Under the pieces are notes generated by a model. That model did no database searches, had not been told where the DNA came from, and was given only the letters and a program-made list of their open reading frames with translations. From NCBI GenBank assembly GCA_044238605.1, contig JBIICY010000003.1:62001-126000 (forward strand): DNA of 64,000 bases, in the 5' to 3' direction. Positions 16,930 through 26,861 of this stretch are shown here, piece by piece (the stretch's first letter is position 1; every line of letters begins with the position of its first letter). The translations under genes and the position numbers were made by a program. This DNA is from UBA10438 sp044238605. GTDB taxonomy: Bacteria; Bacteroidota; Ignavibacteria; Kapaibacteriales; Kapaibacteriaceae.

Positions 16930-16995
16930 TCGCTTGGCATACGTATTCTTTCGTCGTAGTTTATCCCTACGTTTATGATTTACGGAGTACGCACA

Positions 16996-19068
16996 ATGCG
17001 TTTTCTTGTTCTATCTGCGCTTATGGTGCTGGCAGCAGCGGCATCGCAAGCTCAGGATACTCTGCTTACACTAGCTGCGCCCTCGGGTGGAGTAACGTAT
17101 TACACATCGCGAGACACAATCGTGTCAATCCGATGGACAGGTGTAGCTGACACAATCGCGGTCAGGCTGGAGTTTTCACCAGACGATGGCAATAACTGGA
17201 CAACGATTGAGGATAGTGCAAAGGGGCTCCAGTACGAATGGAACATTAAAGGGCTGGCACCATCGACACTCTACCGTGTTCGTGTTGTTCAGTTGCGTCC
17301 ACCCGGTGCGAACGACAACGTTATCTACAGCGGTCATTCCAGCCCCGTAGCAGATGCATACTGGTCGCCAGATAATGAGCGTGTCGTCAGCGTTGCTGGT
17401 GAGGCCCATGTTTGGAGTTCACGAGTTAGTGCAAACGTTCCTCTTGTGGCTGTTACCACAGGACGTGCAGCCTATTACGGTGTTCGATGGGTGTCAAATC
17501 CTGAACGTATCATTACATGCTCAGATGATAATACTGTTAAAAGCTTGGATGTGCAGACCAACTCTGTAATGTATACATTCACACACCCAGATGTTGTGAC
17601 CAAGATCGAGCTTGATCCAACTGGTCTCTGGTTGTTCACCAAGTGTGATGACAACCGGACGCGGGTGTACCAATTCCCAAGCACTGTTCCCCAGGCCGTG
17701 CACAATGCAGGATCTACCATGGACGACATGGTTGTTAACGGCGATGGAACTAGGGTTGTTCTCTGCGCTGGCGAGGCCCGTGTGTACGGACGCAGAACAG
17801 GATTGCCAAACACGTTTAACAAGCATGCTGTGGGTGCGCTTAGTGCAGCATTTTCGCCAGATGGCACCAAGATCTGTTCGATCGGTGGCGATGCAACGAT
17901 CAGACTCTGGAATCAGTCCACAGCCGTTGAAGAATGGAATGTTTCCGATACAAATCGAGAAGGTGTTCGCTGCGTTGCATTTTCACCGGATGGCAAGACA
18001 GTAGCCGTTGGAATGTCTGACTCCACGATAACAATCTGGGATGCTGAGACGGGCGCGCGCAAAGGTACGCTGAGCGGCTATGGCGGAGCGGTTCGGATGG
18101 TTGCGTATTCGCCAGATGGAGCAATGATTGCCGGTGCCTCCGATGACCGATTTGCGCGGATCCATGATGCAACGTCATACTCACTGATATCAAGTTATCA
18201 GCACGGCAACGATGTAAATGTTGTGAGATGGTCGTACAGAGGAGATCGTCTACTTACGACTTCGCGTGACGGCACTGCAAGGGTTTGGCAGGTTCTGCCC
18301 GTTATTCTGCAGGCAGATACGAGCCAGAGATTCACGATCGCTCCTCCTCCTCCGTCGTTTGTGCGCTTTACGGCATCTGGCGATACGCTCGATATCGGTG
18401 AGTCCACAACGATCAGTTTCCGCACCGAAGGCGCGCAATTCCTCGGCTTAGCAGATATCGATAGTGTTGAGCTCAGAATTTCCTACGATGCTTCAGCCCT
18501 GCGTTGGGTGTCGAGCTCGATTCAGCCGAGCGAGAGAATCCCCGACGAGATCATTGACAATACTGGTGTACGCCGCTTGCGCGAGGCCGTGTTCTTCCGC
18601 ATCCCACTCGATACGGTTGACAGCGACTTGTTTACGATTACCCTCCAGGCAACGCTGGGGCAGGATAGTATCACTGCCATGACCTACGACCGCATCACTC
18701 AGATCGGCACTGGCCCCGGTACGCGTGTTGACAAGCGAAGCGAGCCGATTCTTATACGCGGAATTTGCAGAGTTGGCGAAGGCCCGCGATTGTTCAATCC
18801 GTTCGGTGAACCACTTACAGTTCGGGGCATCGTTACGCCTTCCGGTATCCGCGTAGAAGGAACCTTGTCGGAAACAGCACCCGCTACTCTCGAACTTTAC
18901 GACATCGGTGGCAGATTGGTGTGGTCGGACTGCACAACACGTACCGAGGAATCACAGCGCAGCTATCAACGAACAATTCCTGAGAGTCTGCTCAGCGGTG
19001 TTGGAGTGCTGGTAGTACGCACGGAGCGCCAACAGTGCTCCACCATGGTCTCGGAGGGTGCACGATGA
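16996..19068 (+). CDS. Secreted WD40 beta-propeller protein with cohesin-like domain
   Basis: A 690-residue protein starting at ATG 16996, which follows a ggag ribosome site and opens a clean signal peptide (MRFLVLSALMVLAAAASQAQ). Next comes a fibronectin-like domain (about 25-95), then seven or so WD40 blades (about 105-440) with repeated SPDGxxxxSxSxDxxxRxWD units, then a cohesin-like beta domain (about 450-600) and a C-terminal beta tail (LYDIGGRLVW) that resembles a T9SS sorting domain. The segment RGICRVGEGPRLF between them recurs in other cargoes here. It is translationally coupled (ATGA) to an OmpA-family gene, suggesting the two act together at the outer membrane. Confidence 0.8.
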   Translation: MRFLVLSALMVLAAAASQAQDTLLTLAAPSGGVTYYTSRDTIVSIRWTGVADTIAVRLEFSPDDGNNWTTIEDSAKGLQYEWNIKGLAPSTLYRVRVVQLRPPGANDNVIYSGHSSPVADAYWSPDNERVVSVAGEAHVWSSRVSANVPLVAVTTGRAAYYGVRWVSNPERIITCSDDNTVKSLDVQTNSVMYTFTHPDVVTKIELDPTGLWLFTKCDDNRTRVYQFPSTVPQAVHNAGSTMDDMVVNGDGTRVVLCAGEARVYGRRTGLPNTFNKHAVGALSAAFSPDGTKICSIGGDATIRLWNQSTAVEEWNVSDTNREGVRCVAFSPDGKTVAVGMSDSTITIWDAETGARKGTLSGYGGAVRMVAYSPDGAMIAGASDDRFARIHDATSYSLISSYQHGNDVNVVRWSYRGDRLLTTSRDGTARVWQVLPVILQADTSQRFTIAPPPPSFVRFTASGDTLDIGESTTISFRTEGAQFLGLADIDSVELRISYDASALRWVSSSIQPSERIPDEIIDNTGVRRLREAVFFRIPLDTVDSDLFTITLQATLGQDSITAMTYDRITQIGTGPGTRVDKRSEPILIRGICRVGEGPRLFNPFGEPLTVRGIVTPSGIRVEGTLSETAPATLELYDIGGRLVWSDCTTRTEESQRSYQRTIPESLLSGVGVLVVRTERQQCSTMVSEGAR

Positions 19069-21197
19069 TCAATCGCCTACTTCCGATGTTGCTGGCCGCT
19101 GGAGTGTTGTTTACACAGCCTGCGCAGTCTCAGTGGTGGAAGGTCACACTTCCCGAAGACGTCTGGCTCTCGCAGATTGGCTTTAGCGCTAATCTGGGAT
19201 TTCTGCAGCATCAGGGAATCTTCTCGATCCCCGAATCTCCAATCTGCTGCGCCCCCTACGAGGGAGCAACGGGTACAACGTTTTCGCTGTCATTGTTTGC
19301 GCGACACGAGATCACCAAGCACATGAGGCTAACGCTTCGTGGAACGTTTGTTCCGATGAATGGATCGTTTACGCAGGATCAGAAGATTCTTGTAACTGGC
19401 GGACAGCAGGCGCTGACACGCAACTATCTCGATACAAAGATGAATTGGGTAGGGGGCGAGTTCCTCCTTGATTTCCGCGCCATCAATCCTCTTCGCATCA
19501 TGGGTGGCGTATCGTTCGGGAGTTTCCTAAGCCCAACATATTCGCAAAAAGAAGTACTCATCGAACCAAGCACTGGCACATTTGAAAACGGACGTCGCGA
19601 ACGGAACGAGACAACGAACAAGAATCTTGTGGGTGTTGTCTCTCCTGCCATCGGAGCGGTCGTAGGTGTTGGTTACGATGTTCCAATGACGGAGAACCAC
19701 TCGGTGGTACTTACGCCGGAACTCCTGTATACGATTCCGTTTTCGAAGAACATCGAGGGACTCGACTGGTCAACAAATCTGCTCCGTGCAGGTGTAAGTG
19801 TAGCGTTCACAATGAACGCACCAGAACCACCAACGCCGGTTGAACGCAGAAGAGAAGAGTTTGTGGATTCACTCCTCGTGGAGCTAGAGCCAGATGCAGA
19901 GGAATCGCGTGTGCGGGGTATCGACCGCATCGTGCTTGATACTGCTGTTGGCAGCGAGCTTGTAACCATTACAGAGCGCGCATACAGAACCGACACGGTA
20001 TTCTATCCAAAGCCACCAGAGCTTGCTGCGACGATCAAGGCAAGAGCTGTTGAAGCCTCAGGAGCTCTTAAAGATGTCTTCACCATCAATGTCTCAACGC
20101 AGTACGTAACTGAAGCGCTCCCTGTGCTTCCGGCGGTTTTCTTCGATCCGCAAACAATCACGATCTCTCCACGGTATCATCAGGTAGAGAAAGGGGCTGA
20201 TTTTAAACTCAGTGATGTAGCCCCTCGAACTACAGCAGTGCACCGCGACATTCTAAATGTTATGGGTGAGCGTATGCAGAAGAACCCGAGTTATTCTGTG
20301 CGTTTGCGCGGTACAGCCGATCCAACTACTGAAAGTTCGGACTGCGACCTTGCACAAAAACGGGCCAATGCTGTGAAGGAATACCTTATCCGTGTTTGGG
20401 GAATTGCAGATTCACGCATTGCGGTACAAAGCGGCGGGGCATGCGCGCCAGACAGGCCAACGCGTCGACTTTCCGAAGAAGGGTATGCCGAAAATAGGCG
20501 TGTCGAGATCTTCTCAGACAACTTGGATCTGCTCGCATCCGTTGCCAAGCGCAGATTCAACGAAGCTCGCACAGTAGATCCTCCACGTCTGCAGTTCGAT
20601 CCAACAGGAACCAGCACGCGATTTGTGACGGATTGGGAACTCGAAGCCACATCTGGCTCACAGCAGCTGTTTGCCCAAAGCGGTAAGGGGCTGCCAAGCG
20701 TTACCATGCAAGATCTCTCCATTACTGTTGCAGACAAGATGCGCTCGGGCGAGCCCGTCAATGTGCGCCTCAAGATCAACGGTATCCGCCGTTCAACAGC
20801 GTCTGCAACAACGCAGCTAACTGTAAAGAAGGATACAATGAACACCGAGCTGGAACGCTTGACGCTCACGTTGTTCGAAGTTGCATCAGACGAGATTTCT
20901 GCAATTGCTGAGGAGCAGATCAAGACGTTTGTCGAAAACGTCCCTACAGGCTCAACGGTAATTGTTCGCGGATTTGCAGATATGCTCGGCAATGCAGAGT
21001 TCAACAAGAAGCTCTCTCAAAAGCGTGCCGACGCTGTGTGCGAAACGATCAAGAAGTACTTGCGGAAGAAGGTCGACATTCAATGCAACGACATTACGAC
21101 GGACAAATTCCCTCCAGGCATCGAATCGTACACCACGCCTGAAGAACGGTTCCTGAGCCGAACGGTTCAGATCGAGGTCAAGAAGACACGGAAGTGA
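19065..21197 (+). CDS. Outer membrane barrel protein with two OmpA peptidoglycan-binding domains
   Basis: A 710-residue protein starting at ATG 19065 behind ggaggg. Residues 1-22 are a signal peptide, 25-255 a predicted eight-stranded-type beta-barrel, then a Pro/Glu-rich linker, and two OmpA C-like domains: one about 395-500 (RLRGTADP...RANAVKEYL...NRRVEIF) and a second about 610-705 (RGFADMLGNAEFNKKLSQKRADAV...RTVQIEV). Both contain the Asp and Arg used to hold diaminopimelate. It would tether the outer membrane to peptidoglycan. The barrel shares an ICCAPYEG motif with the OMP at 43086-43940 (SCCPGYEG). It is coupled to the WD40 gene. Confidence 0.85.
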   Translation: MINRLLPMLLAAGVLFTQPAQSQWWKVTLPEDVWLSQIGFSANLGFLQHQGIFSIPESPICCAPYEGATGTTFSLSLFARHEITKHMRLTLRGTFVPMNGSFTQDQKILVTGGQQALTRNYLDTKMNWVGGEFLLDFRAINPLRIMGGVSFGSFLSPTYSQKEVLIEPSTGTFENGRRERNETTNKNLVGVVSPAIGAVVGVGYDVPMTENHSVVLTPELLYTIPFSKNIEGLDWSTNLLRAGVSVAFTMNAPEPPTPVERRREEFVDSLLVELEPDAEESRVRGIDRIVLDTAVGSELVTITERAYRTDTVFYPKPPELAATIKARAVEASGALKDVFTINVSTQYVTEALPVLPAVFFDPQTITISPRYHQVEKGADFKLSDVAPRTTAVHRDILNVMGERMQKNPSYSVRLRGTADPTTESSDCDLAQKRANAVKEYLIRVWGIADSRIAVQSGGACAPDRPTRRLSEEGYAENRRVEIFSDNLDLLASVAKRRFNEARTVDPPRLQFDPTGTSTRFVTDWELEATSGSQQLFAQSGKGLPSVTMQDLSITVADKMRSGEPVNVRLKINGIRRSTASATTQLTVKKDTMNTELERLTLTLFEVASDEISAIAEEQIKTFVENVPTGSTVIVRGFADMLGNAEFNKKLSQKRADAVCETIKKYLRKKVDIQCNDITTDKFPPGIESYTTPEERFLSRTVQIEVKKTRK

Positions 21198-21214
21198 TCT
21201 TACAGTAACAGATG

Positions 21215-24200
21215 TTATCGAATCACGAGCTCGGTGCCACAGAGGTTGCCGAGCTCGTTGCGTTTTACGATGAGCACCACCCCACGAAGGTCTTCCAGCA
21301 GATGTGTCGATTGTTCCACAAGCCCCTTGGTAAGCAGGTTGCCCCGAAGATCATAACACTCGATCATGTGAGAATTGCACGAATGCTCTTGCTGATCGGT
21401 CACGTTGGTTGTACCGGCTGTTAGAAATGTTGAGCCATCACTCCAGCGGCCATTGCCTGCCAGGTTGTTGCCTCTGGCACGCCAGAAGTACCTGCGTCCA
21501 GCTTTGAGTGGAGGAGTCCACGTAATCGATGTATCGCTTGCTCGTTTGAGTGTTGCTGTGGCGAACGAGGACAGGGTGTCTACTTCAAGCTCAAAGCCTT
21601 TGTCTACGACTCGCGGACGCGACCATTGGAATCGCGGACGGGTAGAGACGGCCTCTGCATTGTTTGCGGGTGCGATCGTGTATGGGGCTTGCGGCACATC
21701 ATACGTTCTGAACAGTGAAACAGAGGTGTCGCCTAACGTTGTAATGCCCTCTAGGATCTGGCACATCGGAGTTATCGTGCAGACAAGAGGGGTGTTTGGG
21801 GGAAGTTGAGAAACCTCGATAGATGTTGATCCGGTAACCGTATCAAGAATTGGCGAGGGCTGTGAACCGGCATTCTGCGTCGTTAGCACGAGGTGGTACT
21901 TCACAGGAATAACAGCATCCTGCATATCGAATGATGATGGACCCCACCAGACGTCGGTTGTCAAAGGAACGTCGGCACTTCCAGAGGATGGCTTAAGGAT
22001 CACGACTCTATTTGGCCGGGGTGCTCCCACTGTAAATGTCCAGAAGGGGGTTTGTGCCAGCAGATTATTGGAAACCGAAGACACACGCCACGAATAGGTG
22101 CGTCCACGTACAAGCGCATGCTGTAGGCTGTTACCCGTAACTGTCTCGGACAGAATGATCGAAGGTGACGGACCTTCCTGTCGGATTTCTAGTCTGACAG
22201 ATGGCTCTGCAGCAACCCATCGAAATGTAACAACAGTATCCGTGAGCGAACCGTGTGATGGGGTGATCTGTGCCGGTCTTGGATTGCTGATTACTGCCAG
22301 GTTCTTGCCATCACTTGACAAGCGAACAAATGTGCCCGCCACGCAGTCTGTATGGCGGGTGATATGTCCGCCTGGCCAGAACACGACAACACTGTCGATG
22401 CTGTTGGAAGGTAATCCCGTGTGTAGATCATTCGTCATCTGCGACATACGTCCACCCGAAACGGTACCTGGCAGCCATCGTGTTTGAATCACGTTGCCGG
22501 AGTATACCTGGAGTCGCGCGCCATATGCACTGGCGTTCTTGCCGGGCCGCACATCCTTAAGGCGAATCGTGATCGAAGATCCAGTCTTGGCAAGATCATT
22601 ACGAAACAGCTTTACACGTTCGGTGCCGCTGGCACAGATCAGATCCATGTCTCCGTCTCTATCAAAGTCAACCCTGCACGCCGTCCATGCTCCATGGATG
22701 AACATTCCTGTTTCCCAGGTATTGTCTTGAAATCGACGTTTCCCCGATGCATCAAGGGGCTTGTTGAGGTAGAAGTGTGCCGGACGATTAGCCCCGCTGC
22801 CGAAAGCTTCATAGGATATCTGTCCATGCCATAGGTCTGTGCGTCCATCGTGGTCAAAATCTGCAGCGCACACACCCGCATTCATTTCTTTGAACGCAAT
22901 TCCATGCCATGATAGAGCATCATCTTTCCATGCATAGTCATTTGAAAACAGCCATTTGTTTGAGAGCCCACCATTGAGCAACATCAGTGTTGGATTAGAA
23001 TACTGTGCCCGTGAATCCGGATGGCCAAGATTACCTATGATCAGATCAGCAGTGCCGTCGTTGTTAACATCCGACCATTCAGATCCCATGCCGTGTCCGA
23101 AGTACTGTGTCTGGGTAGTTGGTATACCCTGTGTGCCAGTTTCTTTCGAAACGTCAGTAAACGTCCCATCTCCATTGTTCCTGTAGAGGCGGTCCGGTGC
23201 TAGTCGGTATGTGGCAACAAAGATGTCTGTGAGGCCGTCATTGTTGTAATCGGTTAGAGATGCACCCCAAGTGTCGAAGAATGGTGCTGGCTCTCCCTTT
23301 GCTATCCCTGACGATGCTGTTACATCGGTGAACGTCCAATTGCCGTCATTGCGCCAGAGTTTGTCCTGGAAGTACACTTCATTACCATTGGATTCTGATC
23401 GTCCGTTGGCAAGGAAGAGGTCGAGGTCGCCATCGTGTTCGATATCAAGCCAAAGCGCCGTCACCAGAGGAGCATTGTTTGAAAGTCGAGAAGGTGCTGT
23501 TACATCAGTGAATGTTCCAGCACCGTCATTGCGCCACAGCTTTTCGCTTCCAAAGCCCCCTGCTACCAAGCAGTCCATGTCTCCATCATTGTCAACGTCT
23601 GCCCATGCAGTTGGTGCACTAGCGTTGAACGGGGCGGCGATCTTCTCAAATGTGCCATTGCCTTTGTTGCGAAAGAACTGCCCCGCGATACAGAAATCAT
23701 CGTATCCGTCTCCATCCCAGTCTACAACGCTAAGCTGATCGGTCTTTAGTGCCGACGTGCCGGATGGCAGGCCTGCTTCTGCTGTTACGTCTATCCATGT
23801 AGGGGGCTTGCGGTACGCAGGCTTGTTGTCGATAATCAAACGCACCATGTAGTCTCCCTTGGCCAGATAATAGATGCCAGGGATGTTGAAGAAGTTGGGG
23901 TTCGGTGAGACCGGATCGTATTGATAGGATGTTGTAGGGCTTTGTCCGTTGTTGTCCTGACCCCACCGTGGACCATTCGCCGACATAACATGCTGCACAA
24001 CGATGCGCTCGTTGCCATCGATGCGTATGTCCTGTCCGTCGAACATCACTGTCTTCCATCCCGGTTGATCAACCGATACGGTAGCAGCGCCCAGTGTGTT
24101 GTACGAGAAGCAGTATTGCGTAGGCGGTATGGTGCCTTCTGATGCGTCGCCGGTTATCCGAATCTGATCCTGGCCTGTGCCAGCCCCATAATAGACCATG

Positions 24201-24379
24201 AGGCCAGTTATCCTGCACGGCGTGTTGGGGGCAATGATGATAGACTCTTCCCAGCCGTCTCGTGGGGGATTTGTAGATCCGAATACGCCATTGTCAACAC
24301 GGACTGTGTCGGGCGTGGCTAGTGCTGCTACCGATGCAAAGATGAACAGCTGCAGAACAACCCATGAGCGAGTAGACAT
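21215..24379 (-). CDS. ASPIC/UnbV and FG-GAP repeat protein, T9SS cargo
   Basis: A 1,054-residue secreted protein. The ATG at 24379 is chosen because it follows a GGAGG site and starts a signal peptide (MSTRSWVVLQLFIFASVAAL). Residues about 190-560 hold FG-GAP/VCBS calcium-binding repeats (VDWDGDGYDDF, DVDNDGDMDC, DIEHDGDLDL, DVNNDGTADLI, DFDRDGDMDLI). They are followed by an ASPIC/UnbV-like domain (KNASAYGARLQVY...GLPSNSIDSVVVFWPGG), then fibronectin-like domains and a C-terminal T9SS-type tail (MIECYDLRGNLL...VVLIVKR). The protein is probably exported and surface-bound. A TATTTTGG box at 24403-24410 may be its promoter. Confidence 0.85.
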   Translation of the reverse strand: MSTRSWVVLQLFIFASVAALATPDTVRVDNGVFGSTNPPRDGWEESIIIAPNTPCRITGLMVYYGAGTGQDQIRITGDASEGTIPPTQYCFSYNTLGAATVSVDQPGWKTVMFDGQDIRIDGNERIVVQHVMSANGPRWGQDNNGQSPTTSYQYDPVSPNPNFFNIPGIYYLAKGDYMVRLIIDNKPAYRKPPTWIDVTAEAGLPSGTSALKTDQLSVVDWDGDGYDDFCIAGQFFRNKGNGTFEKIAAPFNASAPTAWADVDNDGDMDCLVAGGFGSEKLWRNDGAGTFTDVTAPSRLSNNAPLVTALWLDIEHDGDLDLFLANGRSESNGNEVYFQDKLWRNDGNWTFTDVTASSGIAKGEPAPFFDTWGASLTDYNNDGLTDIFVATYRLAPDRLYRNNGDGTFTDVSKETGTQGIPTTQTQYFGHGMGSEWSDVNNDGTADLIIGNLGHPDSRAQYSNPTLMLLNGGLSNKWLFSNDYAWKDDALSWHGIAFKEMNAGVCAADFDHDGRTDLWHGQISYEAFGSGANRPAHFYLNKPLDASGKRRFQDNTWETGMFIHGAWTACRVDFDRDGDMDLICASGTERVKLFRNDLAKTGSSITIRLKDVRPGKNASAYGARLQVYSGNVIQTRWLPGTVSGGRMSQMTNDLHTGLPSNSIDSVVVFWPGGHITRHTDCVAGTFVRLSSDGKNLAVISNPRPAQITPSHGSLTDTVVTFRWVAAEPSVRLEIRQEGPSPSIILSETVTGNSLQHALVRGRTYSWRVSSVSNNLLAQTPFWTFTVGAPRPNRVVILKPSSGSADVPLTTDVWWGPSSFDMQDAVIPVKYHLVLTTQNAGSQPSPILDTVTGSTSIEVSQLPPNTPLVCTITPMCQILEGITTLGDTSVSLFRTYDVPQAPYTIAPANNAEAVSTRPRFQWSRPRVVDKGFELEVDTLSSFATATLKRASDTSITWTPPLKAGRRYFWRARGNNLAGNGRWSDGSTFLTAGTTNVTDQQEHSCNSHMIECYDLRGNLLTKGLVEQSTHLLEDLRGVVLIVKRNELGNLCGTELVIR

Positions 24380-24435
24380 CGTTGGCCTCCATAGTGATGT
24401 GGCCAAAATACAAGCTGTCTGCGTCTTCTAGATGT

Positions 24436-24894
24436 TCAGAGTGCTTTGAACGCTGCGATATAGCGCATGCCAATGAGCACCGCAGCAAGAAACAGCCCGC
24501 CGATGTTGATAAGCGCGTATATCAACGCTGCTGGTCCTGGCCCCAGGGGCCAGAGTATTGTGAGTGTGGAACCAGGCGAGTGCACCTGCGACAACGACAT
24601 GTCATGCACACGAGTGCCTAAATCATCGGCTGCGGAGATAAGCTTCTTTAAGCGCTTGGTTTCGCGCATGTATTCCATGCCCCAGAGCGTGAGCAGAACA
24701 AAATAGATCATCGTTTGTCCGTCCCGCAGAATCTTCAGCGTCTCATGATCTATCCAGCCCAGCACCTGAAATCCGTAGATAACGATCCAATAGCAGCCTG
24801 CAGTTGCAAACATGAGTTTGATCACGCGTGAGAACACTCGTTGCTGCGCGAGGTAGGGGGCAAACGATGAATGAAGCATAGATCGTGACGCCAT
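24436..24894 (-). CDS. Small integral membrane protein, unknown function
   Basis: A 152-residue protein I do not recognise. Four hydrophobic stretches are visible (about residues 27-45, 62-75, 108-120 and 122-145), with a basic, charged loop between the second and third (RETKRLKKL...). No catalytic motif is seen. It lies just after the rpsP terminator and 56 bases before the ASPIC/UnbV cargo gene. An internal ATG five codons in could be the true start, since no ribosome site marks either. Coding status rests on length, codon pattern and position. Confidence 0.6.
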   Translation of the reverse strand: MASRSMLHSSFAPYLAQQRVFSRVIKLMFATAGCYWIVIYGFQVLGWIDHETLKILRDGQTMIYFVLLTLWGMEYMRETKRLKKLISAADDLGTRVHDMSLSQVHSPGSTLTILWPLGPGPAALIYALINIGGLFLAAVLIGMRYIAAFKAL

Positions 24895-24909
24895 AGAATG
24901 GGGATGGGT

Positions 24910-24951
24910 AAAAAGACAACAGCGCGATCATAACACTATGACCGCGCTGTT
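24910..24951 (-). terminator. Rho-independent terminator after rpsP
   Basis: On the minus strand a 14-bp stem (24951-24938 with 24931-24918, one G-U pair) is followed by a T run. It ends the ffh-rpsP unit. Confidence 0.9.
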
Positions 24952-24980
24952 CGTTTCCTACGAATGTTGGGGCGGCAGAG

Positions 24981-25445
24981 TTATTCTGCTGCTGCCTCTG
25001 GAGCTGCTTCTTCTGCTGGTGCTTCAGCTGCTGGAGCTTCAGCTACCGGTGCTGGTGGTGCCTTTGCTGCTTCAGCCTTTGCACGGGCACGGTCTGCACG
25101 ACGCTGCTTGAGGCGCGTATAGCGCGATGCTGCAACTTCGCGATGCTTTGCAACTGCTGCGTCGATCTCTTCGGCCGTTGCGCCCTTGAAGCCAAGGTGG
25201 CGGCGAAGAAGAACGCCTTCGCGGCTAAGGATCTCGCGTACAACTTCTGTTGGTTGAGCACCAACATTAAGCCAGTATAGTGCGCGGTCAGCATTAAGCG
25301 TAACTGCTTTTGGGGTTGTCATTGGGTCGATAAACCCAACGCGTTCAATCGAAGCGCCGTCGCGACGGTCGCGTCCGTCGATCGCAATGATGTCGTAGAA
25401 CGGATGTTTCTTACGACCTCTGCGACGCAAGCGGAGTTTTACCAT
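24981..25445 (-). CDS. rpsP: 30S ribosomal protein S16
   Basis: A 154-residue protein. The first 85 residues are typical S16 (MVKLRLRRRGRKKHPFYDI...DRRDGASIERVGFIDP...ALYWLNVGAQPTEVV). The rest is an extension: a basic stretch (KQRRADRARAKAEAAK) and an Ala/Pro/Glu-rich tail with repeated APAAEAPAEE-like units, roughly doubling the family length. Such Ala/Glu tails on S16 occur in Bacteroidota-related lineages. A good aggag site precedes the ATG. Gene order ffh-rpsP with a 37-base gap suggests co-transcription, and a terminator follows. Confidence 0.97.
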   Translation of the reverse strand: MVKLRLRRRGRKKHPFYDIIAIDGRDRRDGASIERVGFIDPMTTPKAVTLNADRALYWLNVGAQPTEVVREILSREGVLLRRHLGFKGATAEEIDAAVAKHREVAASRYTRLKQRRADRARAKAEAAKAPPAPVAEAPAAEAPAEEAAPEAAAE

Positions 25446-25482
25446 AATGTTCTCCTAGAACGTGGTAAGTGAAAAAAATAGG

Positions 25483-26826
25483 TCAGCGTTTCATGCCAAA
25501 GGGCATTTGCGGAAGGCGACCACCCATCATGTTCGCCATCTTACCCTTCGTCATGTTTCGCATCATCTTTTGCATGTCTTCAAACTGTTTGATCAGGCGA
25601 TTCACATCCTGAATTGATGTTCCGCTGCCACTTGCTATACGCTTGCGGCGGCTTCCATTCAGCAGGCGTGGATTACCCCGTTCTTCTTTCGTCATAGAGA
25701 GGATAATCGCCTCGACCCTGCCAAAGGCCTTGTCGTCTATCTCAACACCACGAAGTGCCTTGTCAACGCCTGGGATCATTCCCAAAAGGTCGCGCAAGGA
25801 TCCCATTTTCTTGATGAGCTTCATTTGATCGAGAAAGTCTTCAAATGTGAACTCATTCTTCTTGAGCTTTTCTTCGAGGCGCTCTGCTTCCTTTTCATCT
25901 ATCTGTGCCTGGGCCTTTTCGACAAGCGTGACGATATCACCCATGCCGAGAATGCGCGAGGCGATACGCTCTGGGTAAAACGGCTCAAGTGCGTCAATCT
26001 TTTCGCCAACCCCGACAAACTTGATTGGTTTGCCCACAACAGACCTGATAGACAATGCGGCCCCGCCGCGGGTGTCGCCATCAAGCTTTGTTAGCACTAC
26101 ACCTGTAAGTTCGAGACGGTCGTGAAATGCCTGCGCAGTATTGACGGCGTCCTGGCCAGTCATTGCATCGCAGACAAACAGAATCTCATGGGGCTTAAGC
26201 TGATTACGAAGGTCTTCAACCTCCTTCATCATCTCTTCGTCGATGGTAAGACGGCCAGCCGTGTCAACAATGACCGTATCGCGACCAAACTTCCGTGCAA
26301 AGGTCATTGCTTCGTCGGCAATCTCAGAAGGCTTGGCATTCTCTTTCGAAAACACAGGCAGCGCAATGCTCTGTCCAAGCGTCTTGAGCTGGTCAACAGC
26401 GGCAGGACGGTAGATATCGCATGCAACGAGAAGCGGAAGGCGTCCTTGCTTCTTCAACGAGTTTGCCAATTTTCCGCAGAACGTTGTCTTACCAGAACCC
26501 TGCAAACCAGCAACCATGATCACAGTTGGCGCCTGTTGGGCTTTGATCAGATCAGACTTCGAAGACCCCATCAGCGCTACCAGCTCATCATGGATCAACT
26601 TGATCATGAGCTGTCCTGGCAGGACATTCCCCTTGACTTCCATGCCAAGAGATTTTTCTTTGACGTCTTCGATAAACTTTTTGACGACCGCGAAGTTTAC
26701 GTCAGCATCTAGGAGCGCACGACGTACCTCCGTTAACGCTTCGTCAACGTTCTGCTCGGTAAGTTTGTTCTGTCCTCGTATCGCCCGTAAGGCAGATTCG
26801 AGTTTGTCGCTTAGTGATTCAAACAT
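25483..26826 (-). CDS. ffh: Signal recognition particle protein Ffh
   Basis: A 447-residue GTPase that, with 4.5S RNA, binds signal peptides on ribosomes and delivers them to FtsY. N domain (MFESLSDKLESALRAI), G domain with GLQGSGKTT near residue 108, DTAGR near 190, TKLDGDTRGG near 247, and a Met-rich M domain ending MMRNMTKGKMANMMGG. The start at 26826 is the family-standard MFESL; the longer frame has no support. A 5-bp inverted repeat GGTCC/GGACC (26830-26845) sits between the promoter box and the ATG. Confidence 0.97.
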   Translation of the reverse strand: MFESLSDKLESALRAIRGQNKLTEQNVDEALTEVRRALLDADVNFAVVKKFIEDVKEKSLGMEVKGNVLPGQLMIKLIHDELVALMGSSKSDLIKAQQAPTVIMVAGLQGSGKTTFCGKLANSLKKQGRLPLLVACDIYRPAAVDQLKTLGQSIALPVFSKENAKPSEIADEAMTFARKFGRDTVIVDTAGRLTIDEEMMKEVEDLRNQLKPHEILFVCDAMTGQDAVNTAQAFHDRLELTGVVLTKLDGDTRGGAALSIRSVVGKPIKFVGVGEKIDALEPFYPERIASRILGMGDIVTLVEKAQAQIDEKEAERLEEKLKKNEFTFEDFLDQMKLIKKMGSLRDLLGMIPGVDKALRGVEIDDKAFGRVEAIILSMTKEERGNPRLLNGSRRKRIASGSGTSIQDVNRLIKQFEDMQKMMRNMTKGKMANMMGGRLPQMPFGMKR

Positions 26827-26846
26827 TGTGGTCCCAAAGAGGACCG

Positions 26847-26854
26847 CAAAGATA
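26847..26854 (-). promoter_or_regulatory. -7 type promoter box for ffh-rpsP (TATCTTTG)
   Basis: Exact match to TAnnTTTG on the minus strand, 20 bases before the ffh ATG. Here the mRNA would carry a short leader with a small hairpin, in contrast to the leaderless candidates. Confidence 0.5.
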
Positions 26855-26861
26855 GGAAAAA

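Noticed and set aside
16930..16995. Small hairpin GTAG-tttatcc-CTAC as dnaB terminator
   Set aside because: Stem of 4-5 bp and no T run; not convincing.
20291..21007. Minus-strand frame of 238 codons
   Set aside because: Lies entirely within the OmpA-family gene on the other strand, Ser/Arg-rich and without any known motif.
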